Shown piece by piece: positions 7,957 through 17,174 of a stretch of 64,000 nt of DNA. A program made the translations under genes and the position numbers. Below the pieces are notes generated by a model. That model had not been told where the DNA came from. It was given only the letters and a program-made list of their open reading frames with translations, and did no database searches. The stretch comes from Mucilaginibacter empetricola (lineage in GTDB: Bacteria; Bacteroidota; Bacteroidia; Sphingobacteriales; Sphingobacteriaceae): assembly GCF_024808665.1 (NCBI RefSeq), contig NZ_JANUBZ010000005.1:124001-188000 (forward strand), read 5' to 3'. The stretch's first letter is position 1. The number at the start of each line of letters is the position of its first letter.

Positions 7957-10770
7957 TTAATAATTTATTTGATAATAATCTACGTAACTATCCAACGTTT
8001 TTTTGTCGGCTAATTTATTCAGATTTTCCTGTGTTATAATAAAAAAGCTGTATTTATCCTGCGGCACTTTCATAATATCTGGCAATATCGGGATAATATT
8101 GCGGGCATAAATTTTCACCGCTTCTAATGATGTGAAACGGCCAACATAAATTAATTGGTTGTCGGCACCTATCGCCATCAGCTGATGTTTGATACCCCTG
8201 CCTGTATAATTAACCCGGTTAAACTGCCCAATACCAAAACGGGAAGATGATAAATTAGTTGTGCCGATGCTTACATTTACTACAAAGAAATAGTTTGTAC
8301 TATCCTTCATTGAAAATATAGAAAGCGCCGAGGTAACTGTTTGCTTAACAGGCGGAGCAACAATTGTTTGCTGTGGCGTTACTACCGCTGGCGCCTTTGC
8401 CGGTTCTTTCTTTTCAACTACTCTTTCCTGGGGTTGCTGAATCAGGTAGTACGGTGATGCCGGATGCCGGTAGGCAGTTTTCTCTTTCAGTGCGTTATCC
8501 AGTGTAAACGGTAAATCCTGCGGATCATCGCCAGCTAAAACAATTTTGAGGTTCATTATCTCCGCGTTGTTTGCACTCATATAGGCCAGGTGCTGGTAAA
8601 CTAACGGCGTAATCAATTTATCAGTCGGGAATCGGGTAACAATTGCCTGTAAGCTGTCTCTGAAAGGATTCACACTTTCAGAGTGCCCTTCGGCCAGTGC
8701 TTTTAAATAATATAGCTGTGCTGTATACTTATTATTGGGATATAATTTGATCAGCTCCGGTACACATTGAATAACATCTTTGAATTCTTTATGCTCATAA
8801 AGGTCAAATACCTGGTTGTAGGCATTGGTAAATACGGCATCCTTGCTATCAGCCCTTTTCGCAAAATCTGGGTCTAAAATTACTTTGGCAAATGGGGTTT
8901 GTGCATAATCTTTCAGAATGATGTTTTTATATTGATCGGCTTTTGCCATATCTACGCCACTGTATAAGCGGTATAAGCTGTAGTAGATAGGAGCCCTGTT
9001 CGGGTCATCCGGGAATCGTTTTAGTATCAGCTCGTAAGTTGCAATAGCTTCTGTGGTATCGCGCAAAATATCCCTGTAAAAGCCGGCAATGTCAATATAA
9101 GCATTATAAACTCGCAGGTTTGATTGCGCTAATAATGTAGGTGTAAGCGGCAAGCCCTGTACCAGCTCTTGTCTATAGCTGCCCCCTGTTGTGGTGTTTT
9201 TGCCTGCTAAATTGGCACTTCCCGGCGCAAAAGGATCGCCCGAAGCTATAACCGCCTGGTTATTGGTCAAATCGCTGTTATCGCGCGAGCTACGGCGCCA
9301 GTTATCTTCCAGCTTTCTATTTCCCCATTTGGTTTTAAAGTCCGAATAACCTTGACCGACCGCATTGGCATTATAAAAGTAAAACGAACTGCCACCAACG
9401 GAACCCGAAACAGACCCTTGACTGCTATTGTTGGCATTTGCTAAGGCGCTGTTTATGGCCGCCTGTTGCTGCAAAATTTTATCGCTCACCATTTTGTCAA
9501 TAACCTTTGAACGTGTTTTTTCGTCCATTTTAGCCAGCGATTGCAGGGTATCTTCCCTGGTAATGATCTGCATCCTGTCGGCCAGTAACTGAAGGTTATC
9601 ACTTGTTTTTTGGATAGCCTTATAGCCGGGATAATTAGTAACGAGACTGGTTAAAGTGCTATCGTAATATTTTTTTGCAACAATATAGTTGGCTTTATTT
9701 TTGAAATTGATTTGTGCCAACCGTAAATACGAAAGCCCTTTTTGATTTTGATTGCGCACACTGGCGCGGATAGACAGATTATAGTATTTTATGGCGTTAT
9801 CAATATCCTTGTTAATCAGGTACAACTCTGCCACCTGGTAATAAATCTGATCTTTAAATTCTTTATTGTTGGGGTCTTTTAGCAATACCAGCAATCTTTG
9901 CTGCCGGGTAAGTTTTATACCTTTCTGAGCATCCTGAATACGGATACGGTTAAGGCTGGCGTTAAAGGCCATTTCAAATACGGCATTACTATTAGCAATT
10001 TTGCTATAATTTGCAAAAGCTGCGGCTGTTTGTTTGTTCTGCTCTTGTACCTGCGCCAATATAAATGTCCACCTTAAGCGCTGTATCTTGTTACTGGCAT
10101 ATTTTGCAGCTGTTTTAGCCATTGTTTCGGCATCGGCATAATCCTGGGTATTAATATCATATTGCAGCTTGGTAGCAAAAATATCCGCTGGTGGCCTCTT
10201 TTTTGGGTTGATGTTTTTCATCGCGCTATCTAAAGCGATTTTAGCATCGGGCAAAAGATTAAGGTACATGGCTGAGCGCGCTTTCCAGGTAAATGCTTCC
10301 TGGGTTAGGTCAACTCTTTTTGGATAGGAGCGTACCACGTAGTCAAAATATTCGGATGCGTTAAAGTAATTGCCTTCTAAAAAATAGGCTTTACCCAAAA
10401 CAAGATAAGCATCACCCAGATAATGACTTTGCTCTTTTATGCTGATAATTTTATTGGCTTTGGCGATGGCCTGTTCCAGATCTTTATCGGCAACGGCCCC
10501 CTGGGCGGTGGTATCCTGGTAAACGCTTAAAATTTCATTGTAATTATCAACAAATGATGTAGCGTAACTTTCCTGCTTTAATCTTAGTATCTCTTTGGCA
10601 TTAAACAAAATATTGTAATGCGCAGTAAGGTTCTGCATGGTGCGGTTAAAGCCGCTTTGTTTTTCAAGCGAGCAGCCTGCCAGGATAATTATCAGGGCAG
10701 CTAACAGAAACTTAGGGTGTTTTAACAATGAAAGTATAGGTGCCGTATTCAATTTAAACCATGATAACAT
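7957..10770 (-). CDS. SprE/PorW-type TPR lipoprotein of the type IX secretion system
   Basis: The 937-residue product begins with a signal ending in a lipobox (LIIILAGC), and then FNRTMQNLTAHYNILFNAKE, the hallmark N-terminus of the SprE (Flavobacterium) / PorW (Porphyromonas) family of TPR lipoproteins needed for type IX secretion and gliding. TPR-like helical pairs fill roughly residues 40-430 and 560-740, separated by a Ser/Asn-rich stretch. The C-terminal ~110 residues form a beta/alpha domain (FVVNVSIGT to IITQENLN) seen in this family. It is divergent from atpZ and sits 4.6 kb from gldLMN. The family call is confident; individual repeats were not aligned. Confidence 0.87.
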   Translation of the reverse strand: MLSWFKLNTAPILSLLKHPKFLLAALIIILAGCSLEKQSGFNRTMQNLTAHYNILFNAKEILRLKQESYATSFVDNYNEILSVYQDTTAQGAVADKDLEQAIAKANKIISIKEQSHYLGDAYLVLGKAYFLEGNYFNASEYFDYVVRSYPKRVDLTQEAFTWKARSAMYLNLLPDAKIALDSAMKNINPKKRPPADIFATKLQYDINTQDYADAETMAKTAAKYASNKIQRLRWTFILAQVQEQNKQTAAAFANYSKIANSNAVFEMAFNASLNRIRIQDAQKGIKLTRQQRLLVLLKDPNNKEFKDQIYYQVAELYLINKDIDNAIKYYNLSIRASVRNQNQKGLSYLRLAQINFKNKANYIVAKKYYDSTLTSLVTNYPGYKAIQKTSDNLQLLADRMQIITREDTLQSLAKMDEKTRSKVIDKMVSDKILQQQAAINSALANANNSSQGSVSGSVGGSSFYFYNANAVGQGYSDFKTKWGNRKLEDNWRRSSRDNSDLTNNQAVIASGDPFAPGSANLAGKNTTTGGSYRQELVQGLPLTPTLLAQSNLRVYNAYIDIAGFYRDILRDTTEAIATYELILKRFPDDPNRAPIYYSLYRLYSGVDMAKADQYKNIILKDYAQTPFAKVILDPDFAKRADSKDAVFTNAYNQVFDLYEHKEFKDVIQCVPELIKLYPNNKYTAQLYYLKALAEGHSESVNPFRDSLQAIVTRFPTDKLITPLVYQHLAYMSANNAEIMNLKIVLAGDDPQDLPFTLDNALKEKTAYRHPASPYYLIQQPQERVVEKKEPAKAPAVVTPQQTIVAPPVKQTVTSALSIFSMKDSTNYFFVVNVSIGTTNLSSSRFGIGQFNRVNYTGRGIKHQLMAIGADNQLIYVGRFTSLEAVKIYARNIIPILPDIMKVPQDKYSFFIITQENLNKLADKKTLDSYVDYYQINY

Positions 10771-10810
10771 AAGCCTTGCTAATTTACTAACATTTATGCA
10801 ATAGGATTAA

Positions 10811-10818
10811 TAAATTTG
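10811..10818 (+). promoter_or_regulatory. TAnnTTTG promoter box directly before atpZ
   Basis: TAAATTTG is an exact match to the Bacteroidota -7 element and ends 3 nt before the ATG at 10822. A transcript from it would start at or within a few nt of the start codon. No TTG element is seen at the expected -33 distance. Confidence 0.45.
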
Positions 10819-10821
10819 CAG

Positions 10822-11052
10822 ATGCCCAAAGATGAACAAAAAGATAGTTCCGCAAACAATAAACAGCCAAATAGCTATTTAAAATTTACCGGTATAGCCT
10901 TCCAGATGATGGCCGTTATAGGCATTTTTGCTTACGCCGGCGTAAAAATTGATCATGCTGCAGGGCATACCACACAATGGGTTACCGCATTGTTATCGTT
11001 AATAGGTGTTTTTATTGCCATGTACATTATTATAAAATCATTAAAAAATTGA
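10822..11052 (+). CDS. AtpZ/AtpI-family ATP synthase accessory protein
   Basis: A 76-residue protein with a charged N-terminus (MPKDEQKDSS) and two transmembrane helices, about 21-40 (YLKFTGIAFQMMAVIGIFAY, with the family's GxxxxM/G pattern) and 52-71. This is the layout of AtpZ (ATPase gene 1), a small protein often encoded first in atp operons and linked to assembly or Mg/Ca transport. The ATG at 10822 is preferred over a TTG 6 nt upstream. The stop overlaps the next gene's TTG start (TTGA). Its place ahead of the atp genes supports the call. Confidence 0.8.
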   Translation: MPKDEQKDSSANNKQPNSYLKFTGIAFQMMAVIGIFAYAGVKIDHAAGHTTQWVTALLSLIGVFIAMYIIIKSLKN

Positions 11053-11435
11053 AAAATTATAAACTCATTATCTCATTTTTATTATTTACCTGCCTTGTTG
11101 CCATTCCTCCAGTAGCATTAAAATTAGCCGGATTGGATAATTGGCTCGTTCCGGGCTTTTGGAGCATGTTTATTTTTGTATCGTGTTTAACGTTAATTGT
11201 GGTACTATTTGTTTTAATAATACAGGCAAAAAACAACGAAATGTACGCTGCTGCGTTTTTAGGAGGTACTACTTTTAAATTGTTAGCCTGCCTTGTTTTT
11301 CTGCTGGTGTTTATCAAAACCAAGCATCCGGAGAAGGTGTTTTTTGTGGTTGATTTTATGTATTTATACTTATTAAATACGGGCTTTGAAATTTACGGTT
11401 TGTTACGTAACTTGCGCAACCAAAATTCAAAGTAA
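11049..11435 (+). CDS. AtpI-like membrane protein of the atp operon
   Basis: A 128-residue, very hydrophobic protein with four predicted membrane helices (about 6-24, 35-56, 70-88 and 97-114). I place the start at the TTG at 11049, which overlaps the atpZ stop as TTGA; a longer reading from 10977 would lie inside atpZ. Sequence similarity is weak, but size, topology and position between atpZ and atpB are those of ATP synthase protein I, which helps assemble the c-ring. Function is inferred from context. Confidence 0.65.
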   Translation: MKNYKLIISFLLFTCLVAIPPVALKLAGLDNWLVPGFWSMFIFVSCLTLIVVLFVLIIQAKNNEMYAAAFLGGTTFKLLACLVFLLVFIKTKHPEKVFFVVDFMYLYLLNTGFEIYGLLRNLRNQNSK

Positions 11436-11450
11436 AAAAGTTCATTTTAA

Positions 11451-12506
11451 ATGGAAAAAAGGTCGATTTTGAACTCAAGAATATTTAAGATTTCACGCAT
11501 TTACGCGTTTTTTATGCTCCTATGGGCATTTCCGGCACTTGCATTCTGTCAACCAAAGGCTGATGAAGGCAAGGATAAACCATTCGATCCAAAGGAAGCA
11601 ATATTTGAGCACATTGGAGATTCACACTCTTGGCCAGTGTTTGGAAAAATCAAAATTGCATTGCCTGTAATACTTTATACAGACAAAGGGCTTGATATTT
11701 TTATGTCGAACAATCTGCATGAAGATGCAGCCTACCAGGCAAAAAACTACAGCTACATTCTGGAAGGTAACAAAGTAAAAGTTGCTGATGCAAGCGGTAA
11801 GGCTGATGAAAGCAAAAAAGTATGGGATTTCTCTATCACCCGCAATGTTGCCAGCATGTGGTTTGCAATGATTGTGTTGCTTATAATTTTTGGTAGCGTA
11901 AGCAGATCATACAAAAAACGTGCAGGCAAAGCACCTAAAGGATTACAATCAGTAATGGAGCCTTTAATTGTTTTTGTGCGCGATGATGTGGCTATCCCTA
12001 ACATCGGTATAAAGGCTGCTAAGTTTATGCCTTTACTGCTTACTGTTTTCTTTTTTATATTATTAAACAACCTTTTAGGTTTAGTGCCATTTTTCCCCGG
12101 TGCTTATAATTTAACTGGTAACATAGCCGTAACGCTGGTGTTATCGTTTATCATTTTATTAGTAATTAATTTTAGTGCCAACAAATATTACTGGAAACAC
12201 ATCTTTACCCCTGATATTCCACTTTGGTTATACATCATTATGGTGCCGGTTGAGTTAATAGGTATTATTTCAAAGCCATTTGCTTTGATGATACGTTTGT
12301 TTGCCAATATTACAGCGGGCCACATTATTGTGCTGAGCTTAATATCGCTCATATTTATTTTTAAAACGCTTGCGGTATCGCCTGCATCAGTATTATTCGT
12401 AGTATTTATGGATTGTATTGAATTGCTGGTAGCATTTTTACAGGCGTACATTTTCACTATGTTATCAGCACTGTTCATTGGTATGGCAGTACAGGAACAT
12501 CACTAA
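11451..12506 (+). CDS. atpB: ATP synthase F0 subunit a
   Basis: Subunit a forms the proton half-channels beside the c-ring. The C-terminal two thirds carry the five to six helices of the family with the essential Arg in ALMIRLFANITAGH and the LLVAFLQAYIFTMLSALFIG ending. The 351-residue protein is longer than the ~270 of E. coli because of an N-terminal signal-like segment (to about residue 33, ALAFCQ) and a ~100-residue soluble domain, presumably periplasmic. This extension is usual in Bacteroidota subunit a. It lies 15 nt after the atpI-like gene and 43 nt before atpE. Confidence 0.96.
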   Translation: MEKRSILNSRIFKISRIYAFFMLLWAFPALAFCQPKADEGKDKPFDPKEAIFEHIGDSHSWPVFGKIKIALPVILYTDKGLDIFMSNNLHEDAAYQAKNYSYILEGNKVKVADASGKADESKKVWDFSITRNVASMWFAMIVLLIIFGSVSRSYKKRAGKAPKGLQSVMEPLIVFVRDDVAIPNIGIKAAKFMPLLLTVFFFILLNNLLGLVPFFPGAYNLTGNIAVTLVLSFIILLVINFSANKYYWKHIFTPDIPLWLYIIMVPVELIGIISKPFALMIRLFANITAGHIIVLSLISLIFIFKTLAVSPASVLFVVFMDCIELLVAFLQAYIFTMLSALFIGMAVQEHH

Positions 12507-12537
12507 TTAGCAAATAATTAAATTATTTATACATTAA

Positions 12538-12801
<264 letters not shown>

Positions 12802-12811
12802 AAATCAAACT

Positions 12812-12849
12812 GAATATCCCGGGGCGATTGGCTCCGGGAATATTCTTTT
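12812..12849 (+). promoter_or_regulatory. stem-loop between atpE and atpF
   Basis: GAATATCCCGG (from 12812) pairs with CCGGGAATATTC (to 12845) around a GGCGATTGGCT-type loop, followed by TTTTAAATT. It could be a partial terminator or a 3'-end stabiliser that raises atpE expression relative to the downstream genes. The operon clearly continues after it. Confidence 0.6.
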
Positions 12850-12888
12850 AAATTATTGAAACGAACAAACATACATAAGTAACATACA

Positions 12889-13383
12889 ATGGATTTAGTT
12901 ACCCCCGAATTAGGTTTAGTTTTCTGGACGACAGTATCATTCGTGATTTTGCTGATCTTACTGCGCGTATTTGCCTGGAAACCAATTTTAGGAGCAATTA
13001 ATGAGCGTGAAACCTCTATTGAAAATGCTTTGCTTAAAGCTGAGGCTGCTAAGGAAGAAATGTCTCGCTTAACGAACGAGAACGAAAGCTTATTAAAACA
13101 AGCACGTGTAGAACGCGATCAGATTTTAGCAGAAGCTAAAAAGATTAAAGATCAAATTGTGCACGATGCTAAAGAAGCTGCTGCTAAAGAAAGCGGTCGC
13201 CAGATTGAGCTTGCCCGTATCGAGATCAACAATCAGAAAGCTATTGCAATGGCTGATGTGAAAAATCAGGTGGCGTCACTTTCATTAGAAATTGCCGAGA
13301 AAATTTTACGCAAGCAGTTTGAAGACCAAAAGAAACAGGACGAACTGGTTAAAGAATTATTAAAGGACGTTAATTTAAGTTAA
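12889..13383 (+). CDS. atpF: ATP synthase F0 subunit b
   Basis: Subunit b is the stator stalk between membrane and F1. The 164-residue product begins MDLVTPELGLVFWTTVSF with one membrane helix (about 9-28), continues with WKPILGAINERE, the conserved junction, and then one long charged coiled-coil helix to the end. Length and layout match the single-copy b subunit. It is in the expected order c-b-delta-alpha-gamma. The 122-nt gap to atpH is unusually long for this operon and holds a palindromic repeat. Confidence 0.96.
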   Translation: MDLVTPELGLVFWTTVSFVILLILLRVFAWKPILGAINERETSIENALLKAEAAKEEMSRLTNENESLLKQARVERDQILAEAKKIKDQIVHDAKEAAAKESGRQIELARIEINNQKAIAMADVKNQVASLSLEIAEKILRKQFEDQKKQDELVKELLKDVNLS

Positions 13384-13498
13384 TATCGGATTTCGGATGT
13401 TCAATTTCGGATTTAAGAAATTGAAATTTAACGTCCGGTCATCCAATAAAAACTTCAAAATAACCAATTCCGAAATCGAACATCCGAAATCCGAAATA
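13384..13498. repeat. ATTTCGGAT-type inverted repeat inside the atp operon
   Basis: A ~28-bp arm at about 13384-13412 (ATCGGATTTCGGATGTTC) is complementary, with two or three mismatches, to an arm at about 13467-13497 (GAACATCCGAAATCCGAAAT). The loop is about 55 nt. It fills the atpF-atpH spacer. Related words occur at 29887-29918 and 38072-38082, so this is a dispersed family and not an operon-specific signal. Confidence 0.8.
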
Positions 13499-13505
13499 AA
13501 GAAGC

Positions 13506-14057
13506 ATGTCAGAATTAACAGTTGCATCCAGGTACGCCAAATCATTAATGGATCTTTCAGTAGAGCAAAAAAGCCTGGAAGAAACCAAGAATGATATGGA
13601 GCTTTTTCATCATACTTTAAGAGTAAACCCTGAGTTAAAGGCGGTTTTGGCTAATCCCATTGTATCGCACCAAAAAAAAATAAAAATACTTGATGAAGTG
13701 TTTGCTGCAAAAGTGAACAAAACAAGTATTGCTTTTTTCAAATTAATGATTAACAAAAGCCGCGGTGATGTATTGTACACCGCATCGGCAGAGTTTGTTA
13801 ACCTTTATGATGTTAAAAAGAAAATCATTAAAGCTCAAGTAGTTTCTGCAACAGCTTTATCTGATGCCAATAAACAAAAAATGATAGCCGATATTGAAAA
13901 AGCTACCGGCTGCACTGTAAAATTGGAAGCTAAAGTTGATGCACACCTTATTGGTGGTTTTGTATTAACAGTTGGCGACAGGCAAGTTGACACCAGCATT
14001 GCCAATGATTTAGAAAAATTAAAAAAAGAATTTGCCCAAAGGGTAATTGCAAATTAA
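13506..14057 (+). CDS. atpH: ATP synthase F1 subunit delta
   Basis: Delta (OSCP) couples the b stalk to the top of F1. The 183-residue product has the helical N-domain (VASRYAKSLMDLSVEQ at the start, NPIVSHQKKIKILDEVF) and the conserved C-terminal IGGFVLTVGDRQVDTSI before the last helix. Size and motifs are typical. It starts at the ATG right after the palindromic spacer and ends 21 nt before atpA. Confidence 0.96.
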   Translation: MSELTVASRYAKSLMDLSVEQKSLEETKNDMELFHHTLRVNPELKAVLANPIVSHQKKIKILDEVFAAKVNKTSIAFFKLMINKSRGDVLYTASAEFVNLYDVKKKIIKAQVVSATALSDANKQKMIADIEKATGCTVKLEAKVDAHLIGGFVLTVGDRQVDTSIANDLEKLKKEFAQRVIAN

Positions 14058-14078
14058 AACTCTAAAATAAATTTAAAA

Positions 14079-15653
14079 ATGGTAGAGGTAAGACCAGACG
14101 AAGTATCAGCAATTTTGCGTCAGCAATTAGCAGGCTTTAAGTCAGAATCTGAATTAGAAGAAGTGGGTACTGTACTCCAGGTGGGTGACGGTATTGCACG
14201 CGTTTATGGATTAACAAAAGTACAATCAGGAGAATTGGTTGAGTTTGGTACCGGATTACAAGGTATCGTACTTAACCTTGAGGAAGACAACGTGGGTGTT
14301 GTATTGTTAGGTAGATCCGATGATATTAAAGAAGGAGATACCGTTAAACGTACTAACAGGATCGCCTCTATTAATGTTGGTGAAGGTATGCTTGGTCGTG
14401 TAGTTGATACCCTTGGTACACCTATCGACGGTAAAGGCCCTATTACCGGTAAAACTTACGAGATGCCATTAGAGCGTAAAGCGCCCGGTGTTATCTACCG
14501 TCAGCCGGTAACCGAGCCTTTGCAAACCGGTATCAAAGCTATTGATGCAATGATCCCTATCGGTCGTGGTCAGCGTGAGTTGGTAATCGGCGATCGTCAG
14601 ACAGGTAAAACTGCGGTTTGTATCGATACCATCATCAACCAAAAAGAATTTTATGATGCCGGTAAACCGGTAATATGTATTTATGTTGCCTGCGGCCAAA
14701 AAGCTTCAACAGTAGCAAACATTTTACGTGTTTTAGAGGAAAAAGGCGCTATGCCTTATACCATCATTGTTGCTGCAAATGCATCAGACTCTGCTACCAT
14801 GCAGTTCTTTGCTCCGTTTGCCGGTGCTGCAATTGGTGAGTACTTCCGCGATACTGGACGTCCTGCTTTGATCATTTATGATGATTTGTCAAAACAGGCT
14901 GTTGCTTATCGTGAGGTATCATTATTACTTCGTCGTCCACCGGGTCGTGAGGCTTATCCGGGTGACGTATTTTACCTGCACAGCCGTTTATTAGAGCGTG
15001 CCGCTAAAATCAATCAGAATGATTCAATAGCACAGGCCATGAATGATTTGCCTGAGTCTATTAAAGATATTGTTAAAGGTGGTGGTTCATTAACCGCATT
15101 ACCTATCATTGAAACACAAGCAGGCGACGTATCAGCTTATATCCCAACCAACGTAATTTCAATTACTGATGGTCAGATATTCCTGGAGTCGAACTTGTTT
15201 AACGCAGGTGTTCGTCCGGCTATTAACGTAGGTATTTCGGTATCACGTGTGGGTGGTAACGCGCAAATCAAATCAATGAGGAAAGTTGCCGGTACTTTGA
15301 AACTTGATCAGGCTCAGTTCCGCGAGTTGGAAGCGTTCTCAAAATTCGGTTCTGATTTGGACGCATCAACTAAAAACGTATTGGACAAAGGTGCCCGTAA
15401 CGTGGAGATCCTTAAACAAGGTCAATACTCACCGGTGTCGGTTGAAAAACAGGTTGCTATTATTTACCTGGGTACTAAAAACCTGATGCGTAATGTTCCG
15501 GTTAATAAGATCAGGGAATTTGAAGGTGAATTTACCAGCATGCTGGAAGCACGTCACCCTGAAGTTTTAGCTGCCCTTAAAGCAGGTAAATTTGACGACC
15601 AGATCACCGGTGTACTGGAAACAGTTGCCAAGGAAATGACAGGAAAATATTAA
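14079..15653 (+). CDS. atpA: ATP synthase F1 subunit alpha
   Basis: The non-catalytic nucleotide-binding subunit of F1. In 524 residues it has the beta-barrel ([14 protein letters not shown]), the P-loop [21 protein letters not shown] (Walker B region), [28 protein letters not shown], and the [11 protein letters not shown] signature with the helical C-domain. Length and every motif fit. The usual partner atpD (beta) is not in this window; separate atpDC loci are normal in Bacteroidota. A 161-nt repeat-filled spacer follows before atpG. Confidence 0.98.
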   Translation: MVEVRPDEVSAILRQQLAGFKSESELEEVGTVLQVGDGIARVYGLTKVQSGELVEFGTGLQGIVLNLEEDNVGVVLLGRSDDIKEGDTVKRTNRIASINVGEGMLGRVVDTLGTPIDGKGPITGKTYEMPLERKAPGVIYRQPVTEPLQTGIKAIDAMIPIGRGQRELVIGDRQTGKTAVCIDTIINQKEFYDAGKPVICIYVACGQKASTVANILRVLEEKGAMPYTIIVAANASDSATMQFFAPFAGAAIGEYFRDTGRPALIIYDDLSKQAVAYREVSLLLRRPPGREAYPGDVFYLHSRLLERAAKINQNDSIAQAMNDLPESIKDIVKGGGSLTALPIIETQAGDVSAYIPTNVISITDGQIFLESNLFNAGVRPAINVGISVSRVGGNAQIKSMRKVAGTLKLDQAQFRELEAFSKFGSDLDASTKNVLDKGARNVEILKQGQYSPVSVEKQVAIIYLGTKNLMRNVPVNKIREFEGEFTSMLEARHPEVLAALKAGKFDDQITGVLETVAKEMTGKY

Positions 15654-15656
15654 TGT

Positions 15657-15810
15657 GTAGATGTGCGGATGTGCAAATATGCAGATCGGTATCATCTCTC
15701 TTTAATTAAAGATTTCAAATGTGCATGTAATTTGCACATTTGAAATTTGCACACATTTATTAAACAAGCAGATCATATGCATATCTGCACATCAAAAATT
15801 TGCACATTTA
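15657..15810. repeat. ATGTGCAAAT-type palindromic element between atpA and atpG
   Basis: The spacer is built of the words ATGTGC, GCACAT, TGCAAAT and ATTTGCA. Its centre is a perfect 14-bp stem, ATTTCAAATGTGCA (15712-15725) with TGCACATTTGAAAT (15733-15746), around a 7-nt loop. Outer copies read GATGTGCGGATGTGCAAAT (from 15660) and ATCTGCACATC plus TTTGCACAT (15783-15808). There is no T tract, so it does not look like an intrinsic terminator. Confidence 0.8.
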
Positions 15811-15814
15811 ACAG

Positions 15815-16696
15815 ATGGCTAATTTAAAAGAAGTAAGAAACAGGATAAAGTCCGTAAGCTCAACGCAGCAAATCACCAAGGCCATGAAAATGGTTTCGGC
15901 AGCAAAGCTGAAAAGGGCTACCAATGCTATTGTACAATTGCGCCCGTATGCTAATAAGCTAAAAGAACTTTTGGCTAATTTATCAGCGAGTCTGGAGAAT
16001 GGTTCATCACCGTTCCTTATTGAGCGCGAACCGGTAAAGGTATTGGTGATTGTAGTTTCATCAAACCGTGGTTTGGCAGGTGCGTTTAACGCCAACGTAA
16101 TTAAAGCTGCCAACAACCTGATATCCGAAAAATACAGTGAGCAATTAAGGGCAGGTAATGTTTCTATCGTTGCTATCGGTAAAAAGAGCCAGGAATTTTA
16201 TCAGCGTCGTAAATACAACGTTATTGGCAACAATAATGACCTGTATCTTGACCTGAATTTTGAAAACACCTCAAAGATTACTGAGAGTATTATGGCTGGT
16301 TTTTTAAAGGGTGAGTATGACCGCGTTGAACTGGTTTATAACCATTTCCGCAATGCAGCCGTTCAGTACCTGGTAACCGAGCAATTATTACCTGTGCCAA
16401 AAGCTGAAGTTAAAGCTGATGAGAAAGCATCACAGGTTGATTACATCCTTGAGCCATCAAAAGAAGAAATTGTTGATCAGTTGATACCTAAAAATATCAA
16501 GATACAGGTTTACAAAGCTGTATTAGATTCAAACGCTTCTGAACATGGTGCCCGCATGACGGCAATGGACAAAGCAACCGAAAATGCAGGTGAATTGTTA
16601 AAAGCATTAAAATTATCATACAACCAGGCACGCCAGGCAGCCATTACTACCGAGCTTACCGAAATTGTGAGCGGCGCAGCGGCATTGTCAGCATAA
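15815..16696 (+). CDS. atpG: ATP synthase F1 subunit gamma
   Basis: The central rotor shaft. The 293-residue product opens with the family signature MANLKEVRNRIKSVSSTQQITKAMKMVSAAKLKRA, seen here in parts as RNRIKSVSSTQQITKAMKMV, has VVSSNRGLAGAFNANV in the Rossmann-like core, and closes with the coiled-coil helix (EHGARMTAMDKATENAGEL, LSYNQARQAAITTELTEIV). It is the last gene of this atp run and is followed by a strong terminator. Confidence 0.97.
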   Translation: MANLKEVRNRIKSVSSTQQITKAMKMVSAAKLKRATNAIVQLRPYANKLKELLANLSASLENGSSPFLIEREPVKVLVIVVSSNRGLAGAFNANVIKAANNLISEKYSEQLRAGNVSIVAIGKKSQEFYQRRKYNVIGNNNDLYLDLNFENTSKITESIMAGFLKGEYDRVELVYNHFRNAAVQYLVTEQLLPVPKAEVKADEKASQVDYILEPSKEEIVDQLIPKNIKIQVYKAVLDSNASEHGARMTAMDKATENAGELLKALKLSYNQARQAAITTELTEIVSGAAALSA

Positions 16697-16723
16697 TAAA
16701 ACATTTTAATAAAGTATTTATAC

Positions 16724-16759
16724 AAAGGCTTCTCTTGAAAAAGAGAAGCCTTTTTTTTT
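16724..16759 (+). terminator. intrinsic terminator after atpG
   Basis: Perfect 13-bp stem: AAAGGCTTCTCTT (16724-16736) and AAGAGAAGCCTTT (16741-16753), GAAA tetraloop, then an uninterrupted T tract to 16759. The rest of the gap to 16988 shows no further structure that I can identify. Confidence 0.93.
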
Positions 16760-16988
16760 GTCTGAACTAAGATTTTTAGGATTAGATAATTTCAAGATGT
16801 CGTGTTTTGAGATTTTAAGGATCCTGTACCCATTTGACGTTGTCACCAACTTGTGTAGTCTTTTGAAGGTTTAGGGCGTTTCGGTTTGTTGGTAACAAAG
16901 CCAGCGCGATAGAAAAGATCCTATAATCTACTCAATCCAATAAATCTTAGTCCAAACTAAACGCCATTACACTTTGTTATTAATTATT

Positions 16989-17168
16989 ATGACAAAGCCA
17001 GTAAACGCAATAGATAAGCCATCACCAACAAAAAAGGCCGTAGATAACGGTGGTAAGGCGAAAGTAAAAAAGGTCGACAGGGAATACAATGCTGATCAGC
17101 CACACGGTGGTGACATTGCAAAAAAGCACGAAAGAGAAGAGCAACCGGTTCATTCAGTTAAGGGGTAG
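16989..17168 (+). CDS. small charged hypothetical protein
   Basis: A 59-residue, Lys/Asp/Glu-rich, probably disordered protein (MTKPVNAIDKPSPTKKAV to QPVHSVKG) with no membrane segment or recognised family. The ATG at 16989 is preferred over a TTG-type start 15 nt upstream. It stands alone between the atp terminator and a word-repeat element. Such short hydrophilic proteins are common in this family of bacteria, but I see no motif that gives a role. Real coding is likely but not certain. Confidence 0.55.
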   Translation: MTKPVNAIDKPSPTKKAVDNGGKAKVKKVDREYNADQPHGGDIAKKHEREEQPVHSVKG

Positions 17169-17174
17169 TAGTTT

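Noticed and set aside
13397..13594. Open frame running from the atpF-atpH spacer into atpH
   Set aside because: It consists of palindrome DNA and an out-of-frame part of atpH.
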